This document shows, in pieces, positions 1-5,785 of a DNA stretch of 5,785 bases. Each line of letters starts with the position of its first letter. Position 1 is the first letter of the stretch. The notes under the pieces were generated by a model, which made no database searches, had not been told where the DNA came from, and worked only from the letters and a program-made list of their open reading frames with translations. Source of the stretch: Candidatus Omnitrophota bacterium (GTDB lineage: Bacteria > Omnitrophota > Gorgyraeia > Gygaellales > Profunditerraquicolaceae); the NCBI GenBank assembly GCA_026387485.1, contig JAPLLQ010000080.1:1-5785 (forward strand). Reading direction: 5' to 3'. The position numbers and the translations under genes were made by a program.

Positions 1-18
1 AGTTTTGCCACCAAACAT
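1..18 (-). CDS. Possible start of a further gene, cut by the window edge
   Basis: Downstream of the GT75 stop the minus strand has an ATG at 18-16 followed by five sense codons (MFGGKT) to the window edge. AAAGG lies about 12 bases upstream, which is a poor spacing. The 50-base gap and shared direction fit an operon continuing to the left, but six codons cannot establish a gene. Confidence 0.2.
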
Positions 19-68
19 TCTTAGCAGAAACCTTTTAAGAACATTTAGAAAATAGTAAAAAGACTTCG

Positions 69-1208
69 TCAATTCAGTTGGCGGCATGCCTCTACCCATA
101 ATCGAATATTTCTTGATACATTTTTGAAGTAATCTCTTAATGAATCTTCCCAAAGAAAGCCCTGCCTATCTACTGACCATTCTTCAATCTTCCCGGAAAG
201 CTCAAGCATCGCAGAACCATAATTTGCAGACTGAGACAAAGGAGTTTCTAGCAAAGGCAATATATCATCAATAATCACCATGCCGACAAGTTCATTCCAC
301 AGATCTTTATATAAATTATGCAAAGAGCGTCGATGTTCAAGGACAGGAGAGCCTATTTTAATGCGCTGTCTTTTTGCCTGGACACATTTTTGGAGAAAAA
401 ACCCACTAAAGATATCCCCAAAGCGATCAAGTTTCATTCCTTTGATATCATACCCCATCTTAACATAATAATAAGCTGGAACGGCTTCCCTAATTAATCC
501 TGTATTTTGCGAATTTACTGGAATAATAGAACCTTCAGCTAATAAATAATCACTTGTAAATTTCTCGCTGGTACTACAGCCATTAACAAGCCGAGTTGCC
601 GCATCAACATCCGGATCACCTGACCACAAACCAACATTAACGGCAACAATTCCGGTTGAAATATCAGAAGAAGTTTTCGAACAAGCTGGACTTCTACGCG
701 CATAAGGAAATCCCCGGGGATAAACAATGCCTCCTACTCCTAGCGTATCACATTTGACATCCATCAACGAGCATATATTAAACCATCCGGCATCTCCTTG
801 AACTGTAGGTAAAGAAAACTCTCGCCCAAGAGAAGAATGTCCCTTAATAAACGGCCAACTGCTTTTTGGGTAATTATCATCATCTATAGAAATAATTGCT
901 TCGCATTTATCACGATAAGCCATCAAAAAACCCACATTACGCCGGTTATCGCTGTTCCAGGGTATTTCACTTGCCAATTCCGGAAATGGCTTAAGAAATT
1001 CGTCTTGTTCCTGAGTTCCTAAATAATACCAAGGTAAACCCTGCTTTCTATATTTATCTACCCGGCTGCGGCAATCTTCCGGAGTATTAATATCTCCTAC
1101 AATATAAAAATTTACTTTCTCAATATCTCCGTTTCTCACCAGATGCTCATAATAAGAATCAATAAATTCTCCTTTATAAATAGTCGTTGCTACGATTGCA
1201 TACCTCAT
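69..1208 (-). CDS. GT75-family protein (reversibly glycosylated polypeptide / UDP-arabinopyranose mutase-like)
   Basis: This 379-residue protein matches the plant RGP/UAM family along its length, judged by remembered motif order. RGP/UAM proteins interconvert UDP-arabinopyranose and UDP-arabinofuranose and become glycosylated on an arginine. RRNVGFLMAY (89-98) precedes AIISIDDDNYP, with the metal/nucleotide-binding DDD at 109-111; plants have RYFGYL and ISIDDD. YPRGFPYARR (163-172) corresponds to the plant VRGYPFSLR segment. Arg165 and Arg172 keep the seven-residue spacing of the two arginines reported as essential in rice UAM1 (R158 and R165, from memory). VAVNVGLW (189-196) matches the plant CGLW region, and RFGDIFSGFFLQK (262-274) matches RWDTLEDVWNG. 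The start at 1208 has AGGAG nine bases upstream. It is cytosolic, with no signal or membrane segment. Family membership is likely. The substrate is not known, and non-plant GT75 proteins may use other nucleotide sugars. Confidence 0.75.
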   Translation of the reverse strand: MRYAIVATTIYKGEFIDSYYEHLVRNGDIEKVNFYIVGDINTPEDCRSRVDKYRKQGLPWYYLGTQEQDEFLKPFPELASEIPWNSDNRRNVGFLMAYRDKCEAIISIDDDNYPKSSWPFIKGHSSLGREFSLPTVQGDAGWFNICSLMDVKCDTLGVGGIVYPRGFPYARRSPACSKTSSDISTGIVAVNVGLWSGDPDVDAATRLVNGCSTSEKFTSDYLLAEGSIIPVNSQNTGLIREAVPAYYYVKMGYDIKGMKLDRFGDIFSGFFLQKCVQAKRQRIKIGSPVLEHRRSLHNLYKDLWNELVGMVIIDDILPLLETPLSQSANYGSAMLELSGKIEEWSVDRQGFLWEDSLRDYFKNVSRNIRLWVEACRQLN

Positions 1209-1247
1209 TGGCTATCACTCCTAGTAAAGAATTTTCTTGTTAAAAAG

Positions 1248-1274
1248 AAATATGACACCCTTATAAATATGACA
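1248..1274. repeat. 10-bp direct repeat AAATATGACA, 17-bp period
   Basis: AAATATGACA occurs at 1248-1257 and again at 1265-1274 on the plus strand, identical in all ten bases (TGTCATATTT on the minus strand). The centre spacing of 17 bp is about 1.6 helical turns. The pair lies between the candidate promoter and the GT75 ribosome site. It could be a protein binding site or a chance repeat in AT-rich DNA. Confidence 0.5.
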
Positions 1275-1300
1275 TTTACCCGGGAAAACTTGTTTGATTT

Positions 1301-1328
1301 ATTCTATCACATGGAGTTATGAAATCAA
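1301..1328 (-). promoter_or_regulatory. Candidate promoter with extended -10 upstream of the GT75 gene
   Basis: On the minus strand there is TTGATT (1328-1323, four of six consensus bases), a 16-base spacer, then TAGAAT (1306-1301, five of six), preceded by TGA as an extended -10 element. The expected start is near 1294, leaving an untranslated leader of about 86 bases that would contain the 10-base direct repeat. It is weaker than the two promoters further upstream in the window. Confidence 0.45.
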
Positions 1329-1446
1329 CAATTTTTACCCCCACTCGCCCATGATTAACCATACACGCGGTCAACTTTTAAGCCATATTTGATAATAGAT
1401 AATAAATAAGATTTAAAAATTTTCTTAGAAAATAAGGAGGAGCGAC

Positions 1447-1480
1447 AAAAACAAGGATATTAAGACTAAGTTATAACCTT
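1447..1480 (-). terminator. Weak terminator-like hairpin after the TPR gene
   Basis: Starting two bases after the TAG stop, the minus strand has AAGG (1480-1477), one mismatch, TAT, a 12-base loop, ATA, one mismatch, CCTT (1456-1453), then G and five T (1451-1447). This is a seven-pair stem with an internal T-T mismatch and a U-tract, in the right place for an intrinsic terminator. The stem is short and AT-rich, so it would be weak. Confidence 0.3.
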
Positions 1481-1481
1481 A

Positions 1482-3233
1482 CTATTTAGATTGAGCTTCG
1501 ATATACCTGATATGTTCAAGATAATCCATCGCTTCCTTGTAATCAGGCTTAATTTCGAGGGTTCGTTCAAATTCGATAGTGGCATTAGGCAGGCGGTTAA
1601 GCGAAAAGTAAACAACTCCCAAATTGAAATGTGCATTAGCATAAAGCGGGTCTAACTTTATGGCATCTTCTAAAGGTTTCACCGCCTTATCGTAATCTTT
1701 CAAAAGGAAATAAGCGCAGCCTAAATTATTAAAAGCGAACTTTATAAGTGGGTTTTTAGGGTTAAGCTCAATGCTGTATCTAAGCTCTTTAACTGCCTTA
1801 TCCATATTCAGAACAATAATATAGGCATAGCTTAAATTGAAATGGAACTCAGGCAAATTTACTACTTTTTTATTTGTGATTAACGCATTTTCTCCGACCT
1901 TTACCGCTTTCTCAGCTAGACCATAGCGGCAATAAACAAATAATGCATTTGTCAAAACAATTTCATCTAGCGACGCCAACTCTAGAGATTTATATGCATT
2001 ATCTAAAGCCGCATCCTTATCACCCTTCAAAAAGTATGCTACGCTTAAACCGCTATAAGAACGGCCATCCCTTGGGATCATTCCAATCGCCTTATTAAAA
2101 CATACAATTGCCTCGTTATAATTCCCGTCTTTTAATAAAATGAACCCTCTCTCTCGTAGAGCCTTCGCAACCATTGGGATTACCTTATGTTTCACTAAGT
2201 TGTTAATGCTGGGCTTAAGAGAGTTTATCTCCGACCTGTAGGTTTTAGCTGACTTTGGCTGTTCAGATTGCTTTTGTTCTACTTTAGCAGGAATCTGGCC
2301 CAATCGGTATTCATAAAAAGCCTCGAGGTATTTGGCCGCTGATGCGAAATCATTGACTTGGTACATCGAAATATTGCCGGCCTCAAGCAACCCGAATATA
2401 GACGCGGATGCATATGGATCCTGATTAACAAGCTCAACATATTTATCCCGGGATTTTAGGTAATCCCCCTTCTTAAAAAGAGTATCCGCAATCTGATACT
2501 GGCTGCTTCTAAGCAATTCGCTATCCTTAGGCAATGATATCTGCGACAATCCTTCAAAATATTTTATGGCCTTTTCATCTTGCCCCATAGTTTTGTACAC
2601 CCAAGCAAGATTGAACTTGGATTTAACAGCAATCTCTGTTCCCGAATCTATTTCTATCGCTTTTAAAAACGCATCCTCAGCCTTAAGATAATCAACAAGT
2701 TGAATATACAAATTACCTAAATCATAATAGGCTTGCTGAAGCTGGTTTTTATTTTTTATAGAACTGAGTTTACTGCGTAAGGCCTCGGCTTTAGAGTTCA
2801 ATCCTGCTTTAGATATGTTTAATACGGGTTTAAATATCTTAGTATTAATTCTATCTATTAGAGTTAGGAAATCTCCGCGTTTAGCTTCATTTCCCTGGAC
2901 TGCATTTTTTAGATAAAATTTCAAGTCTTCTGCCTGCCTGATAAAATTCGCAGAGCTAGCAACATTATCCGCTAGCTCAAGGCTTAAAAAATCCTTAGAT
3001 GAAACTGTATCCTTAGTAATTTCTTTGATCAAAGGTACTTTAATCAAAGCCTTTATCTTTTGGAAATCATCCATAGTTTTAACTTCAGAGGCTTCGATAA
3101 GGGCAATTTTCAGGTTAATAACGGAACGGTCGACCAAAAAGATATTGTATGCAGAAAAGAACGCTACGATGAAGATTACGACAGTAAGTATTTTATAAAT
3201 CTTTTTAAGGAATAGAATTAGGCTGGAAAACAC
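1482..3233 (-). CDS. Membrane-anchored tetratricopeptide repeat protein
   Basis: This is a 583-residue TPR protein, likely a scaffold for protein-protein contacts in the envelope; no enzymatic domain is visible. It starts at GTG (3233-3231), with AGGTG at 3242-3238, four bases upstream. Residues 15-34 form one hydrophobic segment after Lys10, Lys11 and Lys14, with no convincing signal peptidase site. By the positive-inside rule it is a signal anchor placing the rest outside the cytoplasmic membrane. Residues 40-160 are helical and charged without clear repeats. TPR units are readable at about 165-198, 205-235, 242-275, 355-388, 391-422, 462-492, 498-531 and 532-565, several ending in the typical D/NP (ELNPKN, KLDPLY, EIKPDY). 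A Lys/Gln/Ser-rich linker (315-335) splits the repeats into two blocks. The fold is certain and the partner is unknown. Its neighbours suggest a role in surface polysaccharide assembly or secretion, which is inference. Confidence 0.88.
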   Translation of the reverse strand: MFSSLILFLKKIYKILTVVIFIVAFFSAYNIFLVDRSVINLKIALIEASEVKTMDDFQKIKALIKVPLIKEITKDTVSSKDFLSLELADNVASSANFIRQAEDLKFYLKNAVQGNEAKRGDFLTLIDRINTKIFKPVLNISKAGLNSKAEALRSKLSSIKNKNQLQQAYYDLGNLYIQLVDYLKAEDAFLKAIEIDSGTEIAVKSKFNLAWVYKTMGQDEKAIKYFEGLSQISLPKDSELLRSSQYQIADTLFKKGDYLKSRDKYVELVNQDPYASASIFGLLEAGNISMYQVNDFASAAKYLEAFYEYRLGQIPAKVEQKQSEQPKSAKTYRSEINSLKPSINNLVKHKVIPMVAKALRERGFILLKDGNYNEAIVCFNKAIGMIPRDGRSYSGLSVAYFLKGDKDAALDNAYKSLELASLDEIVLTNALFVYCRYGLAEKAVKVGENALITNKKVVNLPEFHFNLSYAYIIVLNMDKAVKELRYSIELNPKNPLIKFAFNNLGCAYFLLKDYDKAVKPLEDAIKLDPLYANAHFNLGVVYFSLNRLPNATIEFERTLEIKPDYKEAMDYLEHIRYIEAQSK

Positions 3234-3285
3234 TTTTCACCTATATTATAAAGCATTTTGGCAAAGATTTTCTGACTCGGTTATT

Positions 3286-3314
3286 ATTATAATGCGGAAG
3301 GACAAATGTTTCAA
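3286..3314 (-). promoter_or_regulatory. Sigma-70-type promoter upstream of the TPR protein gene
   Basis: On the minus strand there is TTGAAA (3314-3309), a 17-base spacer, then a perfect TATAAT (3291-3286), giving 11 of 12 consensus positions. Transcription would start near 3279, giving a leader of about 46 bases that includes the AGGTGA ribosome site before the GTG start at 3233. The promoter sits 22 bases after the stop of the small Cys/Pro-rich gene, so the TPR gene has its own start of transcription. No hairpin terminator is visible between the two genes. Confidence 0.7.
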
Positions 3315-3335
3315 GTATTTTATTCTTAATCGGTT

Positions 3336-3593
3336 CTAAGCGCCTACCCAGGAGATTCCGTCAAAAACAACCTTCCCCTCCATCTGCTGTTCTTCTTGAA
3401 CCGAAGCAACCTTAACTGTGTCAATTACTCCTGTTTCCAACTCAACCCTTGGCAAAGGAGGTGGATTACAATCTGTACATGGAGGAGAACAACCATCACA
3501 TGTAGGAGGCGGGGGATTTAAAGGATCGCATGCCAATGCTAACGGCGCAAAAAACAATACGCATAAAATAACAATACTAACTATCCTTTTCAT
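3336..3593 (-). CDS. Small exported Cys/Pro-rich protein with two CxxC motifs, unknown function
   Basis: I do not recognise a family. The 85-residue product begins MKR, followed by a hydrophobic segment (VSIVILCVLFF) ending APLALA before Cys. This is a clear Sec signal peptide with an A-L-A signal peptidase I site. The order A-L-A-C is not a proper lipobox because -3 is Ala rather than Leu. The mature protein starts with Cys, then has a proline-rich stretch and CDGCSPPCTDC, meaning two CxxC pairs three residues apart, suited to metal binding or disulfides. A more acidic tail follows, ending in hydrophobic VVFDGISWVGA. An ATG nine bases upstream (3602) is in frame, but GGAG at 3606-3603 abuts it directly. 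The same GGAG lies nine bases from the ATG at 3593, so 3593 is preferred. The gene has its own strong promoter. Export and the promoter support it being real. Confidence 0.7.
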   Translation of the reverse strand: MKRIVSIVILCVLFFAPLALACDPLNPPPPTCDGCSPPCTDCNPPPLPRVELETGVIDTVKVASVQEEQQMEGKVVFDGISWVGA

Positions 3594-3612
3594 ATCTCTC
3601 ATCTCCGAATAA

Positions 3613-3641
3613 AGTATAACATGAAAGCTATTCTAAGTCAA
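3613..3641 (-). promoter_or_regulatory. Sigma-70-type promoter with extended -10, upstream of the small Cys/Pro-rich gene
   Basis: On the minus strand there is TTGACT (3641-3636), a 17-base spacer, then TATACT (3618-3613). Each hexamer matches the consensus at five of six positions. The -10 box is preceded by TGT, an extended -10 element. The predicted transcription start is near 3606, which gives a leader of only about 13 bases before the preferred ATG at 3593. It lies in the 85-base gap after the glycosyltransferase stop, so the small gene can be transcribed independently of the operon upstream. I see no terminator in that gap, so read-through is also possible. Confidence 0.7.
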
Positions 3642-3678
3642 ATAATCACAAACTAATTAATAATACGCCTTTATGGGT

Positions 3679-4908
3679 CTAAATCATGCTTCCCAATAGC
3701 TCAAGCCACCGATTAATCACGATATCCCTATTAAACTCTTTCTCAACTAATCTTCGGCCTTTTTCTCCCATCTTTTTTATTGTTAGTTGGTTACTTATAG
3801 ACCATATTATATTCTTAGCTATAGATTCATGATCATTAGGATCTGCCCATAATCCGCACCCAAATTCTTTGACGATAAATGCCGGCTCGCTTTCTTTATC
3901 ACATATCGCTAAAAAAGGCCTAGCTACTGCCATTATACCATATATCTTACTAGGCACAATTGCCCCTGCCATACCCTTCTGCAAAGGCACTAAATGTAAA
4001 TCTGCCATGCTTAAAGAAAAGGACAAATTCTCTTTAGGCTGATAAGGCAAGAATAGCACATTTCTGAGGCCTAACGCAGCCACCTTATTCTGCAGTCTGT
4101 GTTTACCTGCCCCCTCCCCGATAAAAACAATAGATAAAGGCAGATCCTCTTTAATCATGCACACAGATTCCAGGAAAGGAGTAAAATCCTGTGAAAGCCC
4201 AAGGTTACCGGAATACAGAATAATAAATTTATCCCCGAGATTAAACTCTTTTAGCAAGCGATTTTCTTCTTTACTTATCGGCTTAATAACCGAGGTATCT
4301 ACCCAATCATGGATAATTCGGATATGTTCATTTCTAATACCCTTTGACAATAAACTCTGCTTCATACTTTCGCCAATACACACAACAGTACGCGATGAAT
4401 TCAAAGCCATGCGGTTCAAATAATCAAATAGGCGTCCTAAAATATTACGCTTATTCAATTTATTTAAAGAATATGCTACATCGGGATATAAATCCCTGCA
4501 ATTCAAGATGAACGGAGTGGATTTCAACCATTTGCTTATCACCGCTATGATACCTAAAAATGGGGGATCTGTGCCGACGACAATCAGCTTTGGTGTTTCT
4601 TTAATTAAAACAAAGAAAGCAAGCACGCCGTAAGTAAACCAATTCATTATTCTCCCGACAAGATTATCTTTCCAAAACAAGGTATTACGAACCCTTATAA
4701 TCTTAATGCCGGAGAAATTCTCTTTTCTATAAATCGTAAGAGGTTTAAAAGGAATATCTTTTTTATAATACGACCTGCCTGCTATAAAAACAACCTCATA
4801 TTCCTTTGACAGCCCTTCACAAAGTTCTCCAAAAAACTGCCCGGTTGATTCTATATCCGGCCAAAAAGACCTATTAAGGAACAATAATTTTGCCTTCTTT
4901 AGAATCAT
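3679..4908 (-). CDS. GT4-type glycosyltransferase (WbuB/WcaI-like)
   Basis: This is a 409-residue GT-B fold glycosyltransferase, a normal full length, expected to act on the cytoplasmic membrane face and add a sugar from an NDP-sugar to a lipid-linked or growing surface glycan. The N-terminal acceptor domain opens with a hydrophobic strand (KLLFLN) and a family-typical FWPDIESTGQ segment (15-24). Residues 92-125 are hydrophobic and may associate with the membrane. CRDLYPDVA (137-145) matches the DLxPD motif of WbuB/WcaI-like enzymes. The nucleotide-binding half contains ILYSGNLG (230-237), VFIGEG (261-266) and VPSKIYGIMAVARP (318-331). The usual EX7E motif of GT4 is not present in classic form, and the PSKxYG variant sits in its place, as I recall for WbuB-like members. 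The start is fixed by a strong Shine-Dalgarno site and a one-base overlap with the epimerase gene. Donor and acceptor cannot be read from the sequence. Confidence 0.88.
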   Translation of the reverse strand: MILKKAKLLFLNRSFWPDIESTGQFFGELCEGLSKEYEVVFIAGRSYYKKDIPFKPLTIYRKENFSGIKIIRVRNTLFWKDNLVGRIMNWFTYGVLAFFVLIKETPKLIVVGTDPPFLGIIAVISKWLKSTPFILNCRDLYPDVAYSLNKLNKRNILGRLFDYLNRMALNSSRTVVCIGESMKQSLLSKGIRNEHIRIIHDWVDTSVIKPISKEENRLLKEFNLGDKFIILYSGNLGLSQDFTPFLESVCMIKEDLPLSIVFIGEGAGKHRLQNKVAALGLRNVLFLPYQPKENLSFSLSMADLHLVPLQKGMAGAIVPSKIYGIMAVARPFLAICDKESEPAFIVKEFGCGLWADPNDHESIAKNIIWSISNQLTIKKMGEKGRRLVEKEFNRDIVINRWLELLGSMI

Positions 4909-4917
4909 TACACCTCC
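4908..4917 (-). promoter_or_regulatory. Ribosome binding site and TAATG stop/start overlap coupling two genes
   Basis: On the minus strand the last codons of the epimerase, AGG GAG GTG, form a near-perfect Shine-Dalgarno sequence (GGAGGTG at 4917-4911), 4 bases from GGAGG to the ATG at 4908. The epimerase stop and the glycosyltransferase start share one base (TAATG). This fixes the start codon of the glycosyltransferase and implies that ribosomes terminating on the first gene can restart on the second. Confidence 0.85.
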
Positions 4918-5785
4918 CTTGATACTTGTGAGTTAATCCACCTATAGGTCTTTTCAAGACCCTCTTCAAGAGAAACCTTTGGTTGCCAATCCAGTACCTT
5001 CTTAATCAAGCTTATATCGGCATTTCTACCTCTAACCCCTTGAGGTTTATCTAATTTATAAGTTTTCTTAATTCTTTTCCCAGAGATGCGGCCAACGATA
5101 TCAACCAGCTCATCGATGGTAATCAGGCGATCCTGTCCGAGATTAATAGGATTATGATAATCGGATTGCGCTAATTTATAGATTCCTTCTATGCAATCAT
5201 CAATATAACAATATGAACGCGTCTGTTTTCCATCTCCCCATATTTCTATTTTATCGCCATCACAAGCAAGGGCAATCTTCCTACAAATTGCAGCAGGAGA
5301 CTTCTCTCTTCCGCCTTCATATGTACCTTCAGGCCCGAATATATTATGGAAACGGATAATATGCGTATTTAAACCAAAATCTTCCCGATAATACTGACAA
5401 GCCAGCTCAGCCGCCAACTTCTCCCATCCATAACCAGGTTCTGCGTCAGCAGGATAAGCGTCTTCTTCTTTAAGAGGCTTGACATCGGTCTTGTTTTGTA
5501 AATATTGTGGATATATGCAGGCACTGCTTGTATAAAGATATCTAGCGATCTTCTTTTTTTGAGCTGCCTCAAGCATATGCAGATTAATCAAGGCATTATT
5601 TCTAAAAATAGCCGCATGGTATGAAGTAATATACCCTATGCCCCCCATATCCGCAGCCAACTGATAAATTTCATCCATATCTTTGCAGGCTTCCAGGCAA
5701 TTGGCAAACTCGCGCAGATCCAATAATTTAAATTCGTCAGCCATACTCTTGCCAAACTCAGGATATTTAATATCTACCCCTCTGA
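4908..5785 (-). CDS. GDP-mannose 3,5-epimerase-like NAD-dependent sugar epimerase (5'-truncated by window edge)
   Basis: This is an extended short-chain dehydrogenase/reductase that closely resembles GDP-mannose 3,5-epimerase, which converts GDP-D-mannose to GDP-L-galactose (with GDP-L-gulose as side product) in the cytoplasm. The first ATG in view (5744) is not the true start. The frame stays open to the window edge, and its 13 upstream codons (RGVDIKYPEFGKS) fit the family just after the first Rossmann strand. About 30 residues with the GxxGxxG loop are therefore outside the window. Counting from Met 5744, the family motifs are NLAADMGG-like (29-35), SSACIYP with the catalytic Cys76, YGWEK with Tyr105 and Lys109, RFHNIFGP (131-138), GGREKSPAA with Lys148, and GVRGRNAD (236-243). 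The spacings Cys to Tyr (29) and Lys to Lys (39) equal those I recall for Arabidopsis GME (C145, Y174, K178, K217). The gene ends in TAA, overlapping the next start by one base. The family assignment is secure. The exact product is inferred. Confidence 0.9.
   Translation of the reverse strand, partial: RGVDIKYPEFGKSMADEFKLLDLREFANCLEACKDMDEIYQLAADMGGIGYITSYHAAIFRNNALINLHMLEAAQKKKIARYLYTSSACIYPQYLQNKTDVKPLKEEDAYPADAEPGYGWEKLAAELACQYYREDFGLNTHIIRFHNIFGPEGTYEGGREKSPAAICRKIALACDGDKIEIWGDGKQTRSYCYIDDCIEGIYKLAQSDYHNPINLGQDRLITIDELVDIVGRISGKRIKKTYKLDKPQGVRGRNADISLIKKVLDWQPKVSLEEGLEKTYRWINSQVSREV

Larger units (their letters stand above)
1209..1481. other. AT-rich intergenic region between the TPR and GT75 genes
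   Basis: This is the longest gene-free stretch in the window at 273 bases. Reading leftwards it holds the weak hairpin at 1480-1447, a very AT-rich segment (1381-1430) including two GATAATA units, a G-rich patch on the minus strand (about 1353-1337), a candidate promoter (1301-1328), a 10-base direct repeat (1248-1274) and the GT75 ribosome site AGGAG (1222-1218). I see no tRNA or known riboswitch architecture in it. Confidence 0.6.

Noticed and set aside
62..71. GAC-GAA-GTC followed by five T at the end of the GT75 gene, as a terminator
   Set aside because: The stem is only three pairs and overlaps the stop codon. It is too weak to call.
1276..1362. A 28-codon minus-strand frame (MVNHGRVGVK...) in the intergenic region
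   Set aside because: There is no ribosome binding site before its ATG, it overlaps the candidate GT75 promoter, and the product matches nothing I recognise. It is probably chance.
1434..1440. Strong plus-strand Shine-Dalgarno-like AAGGAGG
   Set aside because: No ATG, GTG or TTG follows within a usable distance and no plus-strand gene starts there.
3245..3250. Second TATAAT on the minus strand just before the TPR start
   Set aside because: A transcript from it would begin inside or after the ribosome site, and there is no -35 at proper spacing. The promoter at 3286-3314 explains the gene better.
3336..3593. Small Cys-rich protein as a RiPP precursor
   Set aside because: It has a Sec signal peptide rather than a leader peptide, and no modification enzyme is encoded nearby in the window.
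3418..3612. 64-codon plus-strand open frame opposite the small Cys/Pro-rich gene
   Set aside because: It is the complementary shadow of the proline- and cysteine-rich gene, with a Gly/His-rich low-complexity product and no export signal or ribosome site comparable to the minus-strand gene.

Overview
The window is a moderately AT-rich stretch of what looks like a bacterial chromosome. All genes lie on the minus strand, so they are transcribed from the right edge towards the left edge. The genes have Shine-Dalgarno sites, three sigma-70-type promoters can be read by eye, and two proteins carry N-terminal membrane or export signals, so this is a bacterium, probably Gram-negative. The combination of a plant-like GDP-mannose 3,5-epimerase, a GT75 (reversibly glycosylated polypeptide/UDP-arabinopyranose mutase-like) protein and a long TPR protein recalls uncultured PVC-type lineages such as Candidatus Omnitrophota. 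That placement is inference from gene style, not something the sequence proves.

In transcription order: (1) 5785-4908 is a GDP-mannose 3,5-epimerase-like SDR enzyme whose N-terminus is cut off by the window edge. (2) Overlapping its stop codon by one base is a GT4-fold glycosyltransferase (4908-3679) of the WbuB/WcaI type. These two form a tightly coupled pair. (3) A strong extended -10 promoter (3613-3641) drives a tiny exported Cys/Pro-rich protein with two CxxC motifs (3593-3336). (4) A second near-consensus promoter (3286-3314) drives a 583-residue membrane-anchored TPR protein (3233-1482), which starts at GTG. (5) A 273-bp AT-rich intergenic region holds a weak terminator-like hairpin, a candidate promoter and a 10-bp direct repeat. 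(6) A GT75-family protein follows (1208-69). (7) Six in-frame codons at the extreme left (18-1) may be the start of another gene.

Together this reads as part of a cell-surface polysaccharide or envelope locus. The epimerase would supply an L-galactose- or L-gulose-type GDP-sugar, and the GT4 enzyme would transfer a sugar to a growing glycan. The GT75 protein would interconvert or handle another nucleotide sugar. The small secreted protein and the TPR protein have their own promoters and no identified function; an envelope role is inferred only from their export or membrane signals and their position. Nothing here is a recognisable defence system, mobile element, CRISPR array, rRNA or tRNA.
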